Part shown: in pieces, positions 35,607-46,514 of the stretch | Position numbering within the stretch: position 1 is the stretch's first letter | How the letters are laid out: each line of letters begins with the position of its first letter | Origin: Maratus speciosus | Lineage: Eukaryota > Arthropoda > Arachnida > Araneae > Salticidae | DNA length: 64,000 bases | NCBI GenBank assembly: GCA_963932465.1 | Contig: OZ010793.1 | Location: 259,839,696 to 259,903,695 of the forward strand | Reading direction: 5' to 3' | Notes under the pieces: generated by a model | The model's database searches: none | What the model saw: the letters and a program-made list of their open reading frames with translations, nothing else | What the model was told of the DNA's origin: nothing | Made by a program: the position numbers and the translations under genes

Positions 35607-36555
35607 GGGTTATTCTCTACAATAGTGCAAAAAGTGTTTCCCAGTCATATAAATGCTCTTAATTTCATTACATTTATTTTTATTTTTATTGGAAGATCTA
35701 AACATAGTTTATTAGGGACAGAAAGTAAAATTTAAAAATAAATAAATTTAGTATTAAAAAATGTAATATATATCATGCAAACATCATTCCCTCACCTTTC
35801 CCCCACCTGTACTACCATATTTTGTTGCCTATTTCTTTCCATCCAGAAATAAAAATAATTAAAAATACCCTAAGCAAAATAAAGTTCTTATTTGGTACAT
35901 TACAAAAAATAATAAAGATATTATTTTTTACTATTATTATATAGTCTACTCAATCAATTACATGTTTCCCCATGTTAGACCATCATTCCCTCACACATTG
36001 CTATTATCTCAAATATCTACCACTAAAGAGCAGTAGCAGTCTAGCATCCGTCACAGAGAAGAAGCCATTTTGAGCACTTGTCAGTCCAGCAACATAAATT
36101 GGTGGTGTAAGATTTTGTTAATTTTTCAAAAAAAATTTTCAGTCAATATATCTGGAAGTGTTTTTATTAGCAGTCATTCCCTCACAGTGAATACTAATTT
36201 TTTTACAAATATCAAAAATTTTAATTTTATCATACATTATATATTAAGTGTTGCTCTTAAAGGAAACAGTTTGGATTTCTTCATAATTTTGCATTTTCCC
36301 CTACAACTTAGTAAAAATGTCTTATTTCATCATTCCCTCACTTGTCATTCCCTCACATTTTTTATTTTATTTTTTCCACAAATTTTTATTTTATTTTTTT
36401 TGTTAAGTCAAATTTTTAAAACAATACCTGCTGCTATTAAAATCTTCAATAATTGACTGATTTCTTACCATTTATCTAATTTTTATGAAATTTACATATG
36501 TATCATTCAAGTCAGACTGCTTGGCCAAATTTGCAAGTATTGTAGAGAACAACCC
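35607..36555. mobile_element. Inverted-repeat element with repeated cattccctcac motif
   Basis: Ends gggttattctctacaata and the inverted attgtagagaacaaccc. The word cattccctcac occurs at about 35787, 35982, 36175, 36330 and 36347, the likely subterminal binding repeats. It directly adjoins the Tigger-like element. The open frame at 36070-36456 is a by-product of T-rich sequence. Confidence 0.7.
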
Positions 36556-36890
36556 TAGTACATTTTAATTATTGCTGAATGTGTTTTTTTTTTTAACTCA
36601 TTCAAAACGAAAGTAAATAATTGATTTAATTATGTGTTCATATATGATTTTTTCTTTTCGTAATAATTTTGAAAGTTCATTTTTGACTAGATTTAAAATA
36701 CCGTTGATAGAATTATTTAATTAAATGATTGAAATAAGCATTTAAATTCCAAACGGATCTATTGAAAAGTTATTTGAATGAGTGGTTGTAGTTACATTTT
36801 TTTTGTGGGAATTAATAAGTCTTGAGGTTTATTACGCTGTCTTTAATTGATTACTAGCATTTTGAATTCGTTAGAATAATTTTTTTTACC
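36556..36890 (+). other. Leader of the LTR element, last part
   Basis: AT-rich, non-coding. The start codon of gag follows at 36891 in the context taccatgg. Confidence 0.5.
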
Positions 36891-38336
36891 ATGGCATTCC
36901 TGGGTAGGGGCAGGAAGGAAGATCTAATCGAGCTAGCAACAGAACTGGGTATAGAAGCTAGCATGGATAATAAGAGGGCAGATATTAGGAAATTAATATC
37001 AGAAAATGAAAATTTCGTCGAAGATGAGGCCAAAGTATCTCTGAGTAGAATCATAGAAGAACGAATTCGGCGTGAGACAAAAGAGGAAGAAGAACGAATT
37101 CGGCGTGCGACAAAAGAGGAAGAAGAACGAATTCGGAAAGAAGAAAGAGAGGATCGAATCCGGAAAGAAGAAAGAGATCACGATCTAGAAATGAAACGGT
37201 TGGAATTAAGAAGAAATAACGTAGATTTGGGTGATGGAGTTGAAAATTCAAACGAAACAAGATCTAGAGTACAACTAATGCAGATAACTCCTAAATACGA
37301 CGAAAAAGTAGACGAAATGCAACTGTATTTAGTAAACTTTGAGCGTCGGGCGGCAATGGCGCGTGTACATAAATCAGAATGGGTAGCATATTTACTGGGA
37401 TTGTTACCAACAGATATGGCTAATAATATAGCTCGAGAGCCTCCTGAGAGAGCCAATGACTATGATTTCGTAAAGGATATGTTATTAAAGCGTTACAAGC
37501 TAAATCCTGAAAAGTTGAGGCAATTATTTTTCCGGCATCAAAAGGGACCAGAAGAGTCTTGGAGAAGCTACAGTCATGCGCTGAACAATTATTTCAACGA
37601 ATGGATAAATGAATTAAAGGTTGAGAATTTCGACCAATTAAAGAAATTATTGGTAGCGGATCAACTCAAACGCAGAGTACCAAACGAAGTGAAAGAACAC
37701 TTCTTGCATCAATGGAATAAATTGATCGACCCTCTAGAAGTTGCAGAAAAAGTTGATGAATACGAAAGTTTGAGAGACGGGTTCAAGAAAAGTTCAGTCC
37801 ATACTAAGCCAAAGGATGTTCCTCGATGGCAACTGGAAGAGAAAGATAAGTACAAATCAAAGGAAAGTTTCAAAAATCCCAAAAACAGTCATTTTGTGGA
37901 AACGATTAAATATGGAGGAAATGACAAACAATTTGATAAAATGAAATATCAAGGGAGTTGTCAAAAGTATAGGGATTCCAGGGCGTTTAAACCTACATGT
38001 CTTGCATGCGGAGATTCAACTCATTTTGCACGGGTTTGTCCTGAAAATAATAGTCAGAGAACACGAAGCAGGATTGAAAGTGCTATTAGTAATTTGGTTA
38101 CTACAGAAGGAACTGTAGAAAATAAAGAGGTGTTATCAGCTCGAATCACAGGGCCGGTATTCTCACCGATTAAAACAAATTCGGTAAAGTGTGATGAACT
38201 GGAAAAACTAGAAATAAGGAATACCAACATTTTACTCAAAGCGAATTCAGAAGTTTCTGAAACTACTACAATTGCTTCTCATCAAACTGAATCTGAAGCA
38301 AAGAATGAAATTGAGTATCTGAAAACAGTTCACTGA
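36891..38336 (+). CDS. Gag of the LTR element (frame continues past a stop)
   Basis: The 481-residue frame starts MAFLGRGRKEDLIELATELG, a Gag N-terminus I associate with chelicerate Ty3/gypsy elements. A charged helix of repeated ERIRR-TKEEE units (about residues 58-105, encoded by short DNA repeats) precedes a retroviral-type capsid region (about 128-310, including WRSYSHALNNYFNEW). A zinc knuckle CLACGDSTHFARVC follows at about 370-383. The frame then runs, without protease, into the start of a coiled coil and stops at TGA (38334-38336). The same frame continues downstream, interrupted again by TAG at 38457-38459. Gag would package the element's RNA; here the C-terminal extension replaces the usual pol junction. 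Confidence 0.9.
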   Translation: MAFLGRGRKEDLIELATELGIEASMDNKRADIRKLISENENFVEDEAKVSLSRIIEERIRRETKEEEERIRRATKEEEERIRKEEREDRIRKEERDHDLEMKRLELRRNNVDLGDGVENSNETRSRVQLMQITPKYDEKVDEMQLYLVNFERRAAMARVHKSEWVAYLLGLLPTDMANNIAREPPERANDYDFVKDMLLKRYKLNPEKLRQLFFRHQKGPEESWRSYSHALNNYFNEWINELKVENFDQLKKLLVADQLKRRVPNEVKEHFLHQWNKLIDPLEVAEKVDEYESLRDGFKKSSVHTKPKDVPRWQLEEKDKYKSKESFKNPKNSHFVETIKYGGNDKQFDKMKYQGSCQKYRDSRAFKPTCLACGDSTHFARVCPENNSQRTRSRIESAISNLVTTEGTVENKEVLSARITGPVFSPIKTNSVKCDELEKLEIRNTNILLKANSEVSETTTIASHQTESEAKNEIEYLKTVH

Positions 38337-40451
38337 AAAGAAATAAATAAATTAAGTGATTCTCTTGAAAAGTATAAATCTGATGCTAATGAGGCTAAAG
38401 AAACATTAAAATATGCTAATGAGGTCCTTGAAAATTCAAAAGAAGTTATTGAAAAATAGAAGAAAGAAATCAGTTCAATAGAGGAAGAATGTATGTTTTT
38501 GAAAGAAGAATTATCAAAAGTGCAGTCTGAAAAGAAAGGCTTACAAACAAAACTGCAATCTTTAACAGAAAACCTTGAATTTCAGAAACAGAAAGGATAC
38601 GAATTTACTAATGAATTGGGCAAAGTCAAAGAACAAGTTGAAAAGTTCGATTTATTACAAGCAGATTATTTAGCCTGCAAGAATGAAGTGGTTATGTTGG
38701 AAAAGACTAACCGTGATTTAGAAGAAAAACTTTGGCTTGCTTATAAAAAGTCTGAATGTGCGATGAATTTTAAGGAAAAATTCGAGAGCCAAAAGTTAGA
38801 AGAAGTTCTTAGAACTATAAATTCACAAAAAGATGAATTGGAGAAACTGAAATGTGAGAAAGGGAAATGTTATCATGAATTAAATAATCTCAAATATGTG
38901 AAGAAAAATTTTAAGAACAAGTTTGACAAAATTTCTTTTGAAATTGAACCTGAAATGAGTTTTAAAGAACGATTAGAATCTGAGTGCAAAAGATTAGAAG
39001 AAGATGTTAATACCATCAGTTTTCAAAATAATGAAACAGGGAAATATAGATCCAAGAACAGAAAGTGTAATGATGAATTAGTCAAGTTAAAAAAAATTAA
39101 CAATGATCTTCAAAACAAGCTGAATGTTACCATTTCTCAAAATGAAGATGTCTATGAGTTGGTGCAAGTACTTGAAAAGGGAGAGATTAAAGAGACTTAT
39201 AAAATTGAAGAAATGCAGTCTAATTTGAAACAGTTGAAGGAGAACTTTACAGTCAGTCCTGTTAATCATGAAAAAGAAAACACAATTTTGCAGCAGTTGA
39301 TTGCTATCTTAGAAAAATATGAAGCGGCATCTAGAACCAAATTAAAACAATGTCATACGACCAGCTTTAAGTATAGTGAGCAGATTATGGATTTAGAAAG
39401 TAAGCTCAAAGCAAAGGAAAAAATTATTTGTGTCCTGAATAATGATATTAATGGTCTACATAAAGCATACAAGTACTTAAAAACATTTTCAAAGGAGCAA
39501 CAAGCAGAAATACAGAAATTTATGCGAGCAAGTGAGAAAATGAAAATACGGCTGGCAAAGTATAAAAAATTAAATAATTCATTAAAGTATGATCTTATTC
39601 AGATTGAAGCGGAAAAGAACAAACTTGAAAATGAGTATAAACATTTTAAAGTTAAGGAAGAAACATCTAAAAGAGTTGATGATGAAGAACATAACCTGAA
39701 AAACGAAACGCTTGAAAGAATTTCGAGAAAAAGAACAGAAGAGACTGGTTCAGACGAAAAGTCACCAGATTTCACTGTGCTGAAAGAAGTTAAAAATCTA
39801 GAAGATAGAGGAAGAATTAGAAGAGATGCTGAGCAGTCGAAAAAAAATACCAAAAATAAGAAGAAAACAACAGAAATAGTTGAAATTCAGGATGATACAA
39901 GAAGAAACAGAAAAACTTCTGAGCAGTCAAAAGTTAGTATAGAAAATAGGAAACAAAAAACAAAAATATTTGACACTCGTAAAGACAAAAGAAGAAATAG
40001 AAAGGCAATTGAGAAAAAAGAAATTGCTACTGACAGCAAGGAATATATATGTGAAGTTTTACAGACCGTTCGTGAAGTAGGTCTTACTGTTAATCTGGAA
40101 AAGTGCTATTTCGGAAAAAGAGAAGTAAAATTTTTAGGGCATATAGTTGGATCAGGAAGACATGCCCCAGATCCAGAAAAGATGGAAGCTATGAAGAAAC
40201 TAGCGACACCTACCAACAAGAAAGAATTGAGAACAGTTCTGGGGATAGCAAGTTATTATAGAGACTATATCCTGAAATTTGTAAGCATCGTACTACCTTT
40301 GTCCAACTTGACAAAACAGAATTCCCAGGGATTGCCCCACGGGGCCAAGCTAGCTCGCTGGGCATTAGCCCTTCAAAGATATAATCTAAAAACTACCTAT
40401 AGGAAAGGAAGTAGGCATGCTAATGCTGATGCCCTTTCCAGATTCCCTTAG
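38337..40451 (+). pseudogene. Coiled-coil domain fused to RT and RNase H remnants
   Basis: Same reading frame as Gag, open from 38493 to 40451 (652 codons from the first Met). About residues 1-430 are a long heptad-rich, Lys/Glu-rich coiled coil resembling kinesin/myosin/CENP-E type rods. A basic segment with a repeated RRNRK-T/A-EQ/EK pattern follows (39830-40020). From about 40030 it becomes pol: EVLQTVREVGLTVNLEKC, FLGHIVGSG, LGIASYYRDYI and PLSNLTK (RT thumb and connection), then a direct jump to ARWALALQRYN and NADALSR (the RNase H tail). The intervening RNase H core is deleted. Origin of the coiled coil, captured host exon or lineage-specific domain, cannot be told from here. Confidence 0.85.
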
Positions 40452-40699
40452 GGAAAGATATAAACTTATCGTATAATGATTGTATTATTAAATATTCTGA
40501 TATTTTATGTTATGTTTTATTACGACTGTTGTTTACTTTATTATTATATATATATATTTTTTTTTTTATTATTTATGTGTTTAAAAAGTTTGGGCTAGCG
40601 AACAGGCTCTTTCCTTTAACATTGTGTTTGTGAAACTAACTGTACTTTTCTTAGCAGCATAGTCTCTAAGGAGAACTATGTGCTCCTTAAGGATTGACG

Positions 40700-41156
40700 T
40701 GTAAGACTCGCATTAACTTTAATATTTGCGAAGCACGGATATTGGCGGTCGCCAAACAGTGAACTCTCGCCAAGGCAGAACTATTCGAACTGGAACAGCG
40801 AGCAGTCGCGGCGGAGATCGTGTAGTGAGATGTTGGAGTGAAAATCAGTGGTGTGTCGCCCTGATTGTGTTTTGATAACATCGGCATCTTAATGTCTTTG
40901 TGAAATAGTATAAAATAACCAGAAGTTAATGTTATAATATTCGTTGTGTGTGTGTTGTTTGTCCTGTAAATAAATTAGTGTTCGTCAAGCCAGCAGTTAT
41001 TATTTCAACGATGTGTCTTAGCAGTGTTTTTGCATCTCAAGTATTTCTTAATAAAATAAATAAGTAACCTTTTTCTAAGGTTAAGGAGATATCGATGAGA
41101 AAACATTCTTTAGTAAGGAAAGATAATAAAGAAATAGTTGCAGAAAAAGTTGTATT
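40700..41156 (+). repeat. 3' LTR of the gag-coiled-coil element
   Basis: 457 bp. No clear polypurine tract precedes it; the adjoining sequence is ccttaaggattgacg. Confidence 0.92.
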
Positions 41157-41213
41157 GACGGAATAACTAAGAAGTACCCTTTTTTTTACTACTGGAATTG
41201 ACTTTAGTTTAAT

Positions 41214-41244
<31 letters not shown>

Positions 41245-42137
41245 CATAATTTTTTGCATTTAACATATTAAAAAATATATCTAACCTATATAGGGTCACA
41301 CGGGGTAATTCCTGGTCAAAAAGCATCAACATCTAATTATTATAAAAACTATTAAAGGTATTGCTTCCTATTTTTTTGCGGAATAAGCCCCCTTTGATGG
41401 CTATATTATAAAATGCTTACTTAAATATATATGCACTTATAATTAAAATAATTATTATTTTTAAATGACCAAGAATTACCCCGGAAGTGGGGTAATTCTT
41501 GGTCACTTCTGGGGTAATTATCGGTCAGCATCCTTTTTCATGTAAATAAAGTAGTACAGTTAATTTTTTTATGACTGAGTAATAAAATAAGTAGAATCAA
41601 TCTTCTAAAAGTTTTGTTCATCTCATAATTGTGGAATAATAAAGCATAGACTTTGTTTTGTGCATAAATACAAAGTTATTTGATGTGCAAAAGACTCTTA
41701 TACATTTTACAAAACATTAATTAGCCAAAGAATTTTTATGCATTTTTACAGCATTAAGCAGTATTTATTACTTTATTAGTATCGACTGTAGGACTGAGCG
41801 ATGTAGAAATTTCTTAAATCGATTTATCATCCATCCAACATCGCGATTTAGTGCTAAATCGCGATTTAAACCCGATTTTACATTTTAGAATATGGAAGCC
41901 TATTTTTTAATTTTTAGTAACAAAATACGATCTTTATGTGCTCCCCCCCCCCCTCCTGTATTATTTAGTATACTTAGCTTTTAATTTGTCAAATAATTTT
42001 GAAAAGAGGTATATTTTACACATAAAAAAGCTTTGAATGTCCCAAAACACTAGTTTTTTTTTTTTTTTTTTCCATTTTAAAAATTAGTGACCTATTGTAA
42101 TACATTTTATAAACTATAAGAAGTAATATAAAAGAAA

Positions 42138-42173
<36 letters not shown>

Positions 42174-42285
42174 TCTGACTTGTTATGCATGCTACAATCT
42201 AAATTCCTTAAGGGGGGGGGGGGGGGGGGAGGGGCTTCCCCTAGCCCACTCAAATAGCACTTCATTGCTAACAGCCTACATACAC

Positions 42286-42316
<31 letters not shown>

Positions 42317-42769
42317 GACACAGATTTAAAAAGTTACTGAGGTAAAACAGAAGCATATTAAAAGACTTCAATGATGAATTTAACTATTCATTTACCATGA
42401 TGAGAAAAGTAGTAAAAAAAAGGGGGGGGGGGAAGATATGAGAAATAAGGTGCAATTTCGTATCTTTTTAACTTTTAGATTAAAATAAGATTTGTTTAAC
42501 ATAAATGCTAACATTTATATAGCGGATGGAGAAGGATTGAAAGTGTGACCCTTGGAGCACATCACTGAAATTGCTGATTTTTTTCGTGGTTGTTTCCATC
42601 CTTTAAGATTAGTAATAAAATATAATCTTAAAATATATCTCTTTTTAATGATAACAAAATGTCAAAAAAGCAAAAAATCGCAGATCTGCAGAAAAATCTA
42701 ATGAATGCCTCCTCCAGCCCTCCCTCATTCTGCTGTAAAAATAAAGTTACTTGACTCATTACAGAACTT

Positions 42770-43650
42770 TATTAAAGTATTTTTAATTAATTACAAAATA
42801 ATAATAAATTAAAACTAAAATATTCGCATAATACCTAAACATATGAAAATTAATTTTTCATGAAAATAAGGCATAAAAATATAAACTAAAAATGGATGAA
42901 TTTGGATATAAATAGTGAATCAATTTCAGCAAGATACTCAATCCATGTGACTGGCATTGAAATCGGATGTCAAATCTGATGCATGACTATTTTAAAATAT
43001 TTTAATTAATTACAGAATAATAAAAAATAAAGAATATGTATTAAAATATTACCCAAACATGTGAAAAATGAATGTTTCATTAAAAGAATGTATAAAAATA
43101 AAAACTGAAATTCGATGAATTTGGATTTTAAATATGAAACTTTATTCTTTTTTTTCCAACCATAAATACTCAATCAATTTCAGGAAAAAAATATTAGTAG
43201 TAAAAGAAAAATATTTCATGTGGATCACGGCCAAATAGTGATACACAAAACAATGCATGACTATACCTTTAAAATAATTTCATTAATTACAAAGTAATAG
43301 AAAATAAAAAATAAATGTTAAAATATTACTAAAACATGTAAAAAATGAATTTTTCATCATAAGAATGCATAAAAGTATAAACTGCAAGTCGATGAGTTTG
43401 GATTTTAAATATAAAACTTTATTATTATTATTTTTAATCATATAAATGCTGAATGAATTTCAGGAAAACAATCTTTTGAAACAATGCAGGATTCTACTTT
43501 AAAACATTTTAATTAATTACAGAATATTGGAAAATAAAAAATACATATTGCAATGTTACTTAAATATGTGAAAACTTAATTTATCATCAAAAGATTGCAT
43601 TAGCATATAAATTGAAATTCGATGAATTTGGATTTTAAGATTTAAACATT
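42770..43650. repeat. Four diverged tandem copies, about 215-280 bp each
   Basis: Each copy has attaattaca, then aaatatgtgaaa, then tttcat, then gatgaatttggat. The copies start near 42775, 42990, 43270 and 43498. Confidence 0.8.
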
Positions 43651-43784
43651 ACTTTTTCCTTTCAACTTTCCACTATATAAGTTCTTAATTTCTGAAAAAT
43701 ACACATTCCAATCTAGTAAACTCTGAATCTTGTTTACAAAATAAATAAATAAATATCAATTCTTACTTAAATCATCGTTTTCTT

Positions 43785-44040
43785 AAATCGCCTTTTTCTT
43801 AAATTGGATCCTGCTAAATCGATTTAACACCAGCTTGCCTTGTTTTCATTAAATCGTCTTTTTCTTAAATCGGAAAGCATGGAGGCTTGCGATGTTTGCT
43901 TAAATCGGATCGTCCTAAATCGATTTAACACCAGCTTGCCTTGTTTGTCTTAAATCGGAAAGCATCGAGGCTTGCGATGTTTGCTTAAATCGGATCCTCC
44001 TAAATCGATTTAACACCAGCTTGGCATGTAAGTGGTAGAT
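43785..44040. repeat. Repeats of taaatcgatttaacaccagc
   Basis: The unit recurs near 43815, 43913 and 43999, alternating with cttaaatcgg words. It is part of the hAT subterminal region. Confidence 0.8.
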
Positions 44041-44111
44041 ACATCAAAGTAGATAAATCGGTTTTCCGATGTTAGCTCTGAATCAGTATTTTGTTTTAAA
44101 TCGATTTAAAG

Positions 44112-44278
44112 CCAATGGCTAAATCGCGATTTAAGACAATGGCTAAATCGCGATTTAAGACAATGGCTAAATCGCGATTTAAGACATTGGCTAAATCGCG
44201 ATTTAAGACATTGGCTAAATCGCGATTTAAGACATTGGCTAAATCGCGATTTAAGACATTAGCTAAATCGCGATTTCC
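44112..44278. repeat. Seven tandem copies of a 24-bp palindrome-containing unit
   Basis: The unit ggctaaatcgcgatttaaga plus 4 bases is repeated head to tail about seven times, with the central palindrome taaatcgcgattta. The copies differ only in a few bases (acaat or acatt). There are no unique spacers, so it is not CRISPR. Confidence 0.93.
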
Positions 44279-45264
44279 GATTTTAGCTTAAATCGATTTA
44301 AGACCAATGGTTAAATCGGATTTCCAATGTAAGCTTTAAATCGATTTAAGAGTTAAATCGATTTAAGGCCCAGGCCTAATCGACTGTGAATGGATTTATT
44401 AATAACTTGCAAATTTATTGGTCCATAAAAAATATAACTGAATGTTTGTTATCAATTTTATTTTGTTTAGGTCAACTTAAGTTTTCGGCTCCCTTTTCAA
44501 GAAATTTTCGATACACACCTTTAATATAATACACAGCATAATAATTAGGATCCTCTATTGCATTATGTACTATATATTTTTATGCACCATTTTGGAATTT
44601 TGCAAGGAGATAGTAATTCTACTTAAATTGTTCAGTCATAGAGTGTGCTTTATTCTCTGAGCACTTACTGTTTTCTTCTTTTAAAAGTGTTTAATATAGT
44701 AGAGGAAAATTTTATAATCTTTTTTAAAGACTGTGATATGTCATTAGTTGAAATAAATAATTAAAACTTGAAGAATGACAATGATCTGTTGTAAAATGTG
44801 TAAAAATCAAGATCAATGTTTTCCAGAAATTTGAGTAGCAGTTTTGAATGTAATTTTTTTTAAATTTTAATTCAACTAAATGAATAATTAAGACATATAT
44901 TTCAAAGCAAAGGATTCAAAGCATGTTTGAGATTTTTTACAGTTTCATAAATTGTTATTTTTAAAACAAAAGCGAAAATAATCAAGAATTACCTCAGAAA
45001 CTCAGTGACCAGGAATTACCACGGATGACTCTACTTTATTAAGAACTACAATTAACTGAAATGTGGTGAACAGGGTGGTTACAGTTAATTCTCAAAGGGT
45101 TTGTGACAATTAAAATCACTAAATATGATAATAACAAGTAATATAAAAATTTTGTTTTTAAAGTCAATTCCTACTTAGGCCATCAAAGAAAAATTTAATA
45201 TAATTAAGCTAATATGAGTTTTTGTTGCATTAAAATATCTCAATTTGTTGATTTTCTATAAGCA

Positions 45265-45425
45265 AGTAGGTTTACAATGGAACTCTATGGGAATTTGGCG
45301 AAATATTACAGATATCGCCAAGTTGGCGTCACTTTTGGCGACTCATTTTGGCCGCCAAATTTGGCGATATATCGCCAAGTTGGTAACAAACCTGGCGGTA
45401 TTTGGCGACAGAACAGGTCCCCCCC
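45265..45425. repeat. Short block of inverted ggcga words
   Basis: Repeated ttggcga and tcgccaa words, including gatatcgccaagttgg and gatatatcgccaagttgg. This resembles the subterminal part of the hAT family at 28035 and is perhaps a remnant. Confidence 0.4.
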
Positions 45426-46514
45426 CTACGGTAACCCTTATTGAAAATACTTTCATTGAAATTCAATAACCAATGGTGGCCATTTTGTTTCCCATGCAAA
45501 ACTAAAATTAATTAATTAAAATTTAATTAATTAATTAATATTTGAAAAAACTTTATTAACATCAATTGTCATCCAGTACAAGTTTTAAAAAATTTATTTC
45601 AACCTGATAGGATGAATAATGAGTATTTTATTAACGATTGAAAATTTGTACAAAATAAATATATAAATATATAAATAAATATAGGGAGAGTGTGAGCTAA
45701 TAGTAGGAATTGAAAAAGGAATTAAATGATGATAAAAACATAGACCAGGAATTACCCCAGTGACCAAGATTTACCCCAGATACACGGGGCAATATTTGAC
45801 CAACTTCTGTAAATTATTTAAAATGGTATAGAAAATTTCAAGACTATTTTTTAATAGCTAAAGTAGTTGGTAATTGAACCAAAAAGAAAGAAAAGAAAAA
45901 TATTTAAAATTTGAGTTGTGACAAAGATCTTTGTAAAAATGTCTCATAACTAAGGCCAATGTTATTTTACAGAAATTTAACAAGCCATTTCAAAAAGATT
46001 TTTTTTTCAAAATAAATAAACAATAAACTCATAATTAAGTAATAAATTCTAATGAGGATAGTTCAGAGTACCTCTATGATTTTTTTCATTTTGGTGAAGC
46101 GTTCTTAAAACATAAAAAGGACTGTGACCAGGAATTACTCCGGATGACCCTATATAAAATCCTAATGAAACGAATTTATGAAACGGATATATATGAATTG
46201 ATTGATTAAACTTACTTATTATGTTTCAAGCGATTTCTCCTAAAATATGGAATACTTTGCAATGAAATTAACACCAAAAATCAGCATTGATCCGCAGATC
46301 TCAAAACTGGTATTAGAATTTTTAAATTCGAATTAGTTTTCAAAATATTAATTTTTTTTCTAATTTGATATACATTTTTCTAATGATGGCAACTCAAATT
46401 TTAATCAAACAGATATTTTTTTTTCATATTTCAGAAAAGGTTGACATGGTAGCCCGGCTATTGTTGTTTATTTGATAATAAATGTTTATTTACTTTTATT
46501 TCTTTTTATAAATT

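Larger units (their letters stand above)
31924..41156 (+). mobile_element. 9.2-kb LTR retrotransposon with gag-coiled-coil ORF
   Basis: The 5' LTR (31924-32379) and 3' LTR (40700-41156) differ at only a handful of positions. A 5-bp duplication gacgg (31919-31923, 41157-41161) flanks the element. It has a tRNA-type primer-binding site, a very long leader, then gag fused to a long coiled-coil region and to scraps of RT and RNase H. Protease, most of RT, the RNase H core and integrase are absent, so it needs enzymes in trans. Two DNA transposons (33509-35599, 35607-36555) sit in the leader. Confidence 0.92.
31666..41178. mobile_element. DNA transposon (MITE) split by an LTR retrotransposon
   Basis: The left end (ggtacctcttagttatcccg then tcgaccaa) and the inverted right end (41150-41178) belong to a family of which a second, unsplit copy lies at 47595-47868. 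Without the LTR element and its duplicated gacgg it would be about 275 bp, the length of that copy. Internally ggcatttaatcttacaat is repeated. Non-coding. Confidence 0.85.
41789..44378. mobile_element. hAT-type element, 2590 bp, packed with palindromic repeats
   Basis: Ends taggactgagc and gcccaggccta (inverted, 9 of 11 matching), with a perfect 8-bp target duplication atcgactg (41781-41788, 44379-44386). Both ends carry the palindrome aaatcgattta. The interior has long T and G homopolymers (42053-42071, 42141-42172, 42211-42229, 42286-42313), a fourfold repeat and palindromic arrays. No coding sequence. Confidence 0.92.
41293..46150. mobile_element. TA-flanked element with GGGTCA ends, 4.9 kb, heavily nested
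   Basis: Ends gggtcacacggggtaattcc and the inverted match ending at 46150; TA at 41291-41292 and 46151-46152. The terminal phrase accaggaattacc is repeated inside at 45008, 45745 and 46130, so two or more copies may be superimposed (an alternative right end lies at about 45033). A hAT element (41789-44378) is inserted in it. Another copy is split by the RT element at 49.6-53.6 kb. No transposase is recognised here. Confidence 0.75.

Noticed and set aside
44112..44278. CRISPR-like array of 24-bp repeats
   Set aside because: Units are directly adjacent without unique spacers, and the array lies inside a hAT element of a eukaryotic genome.
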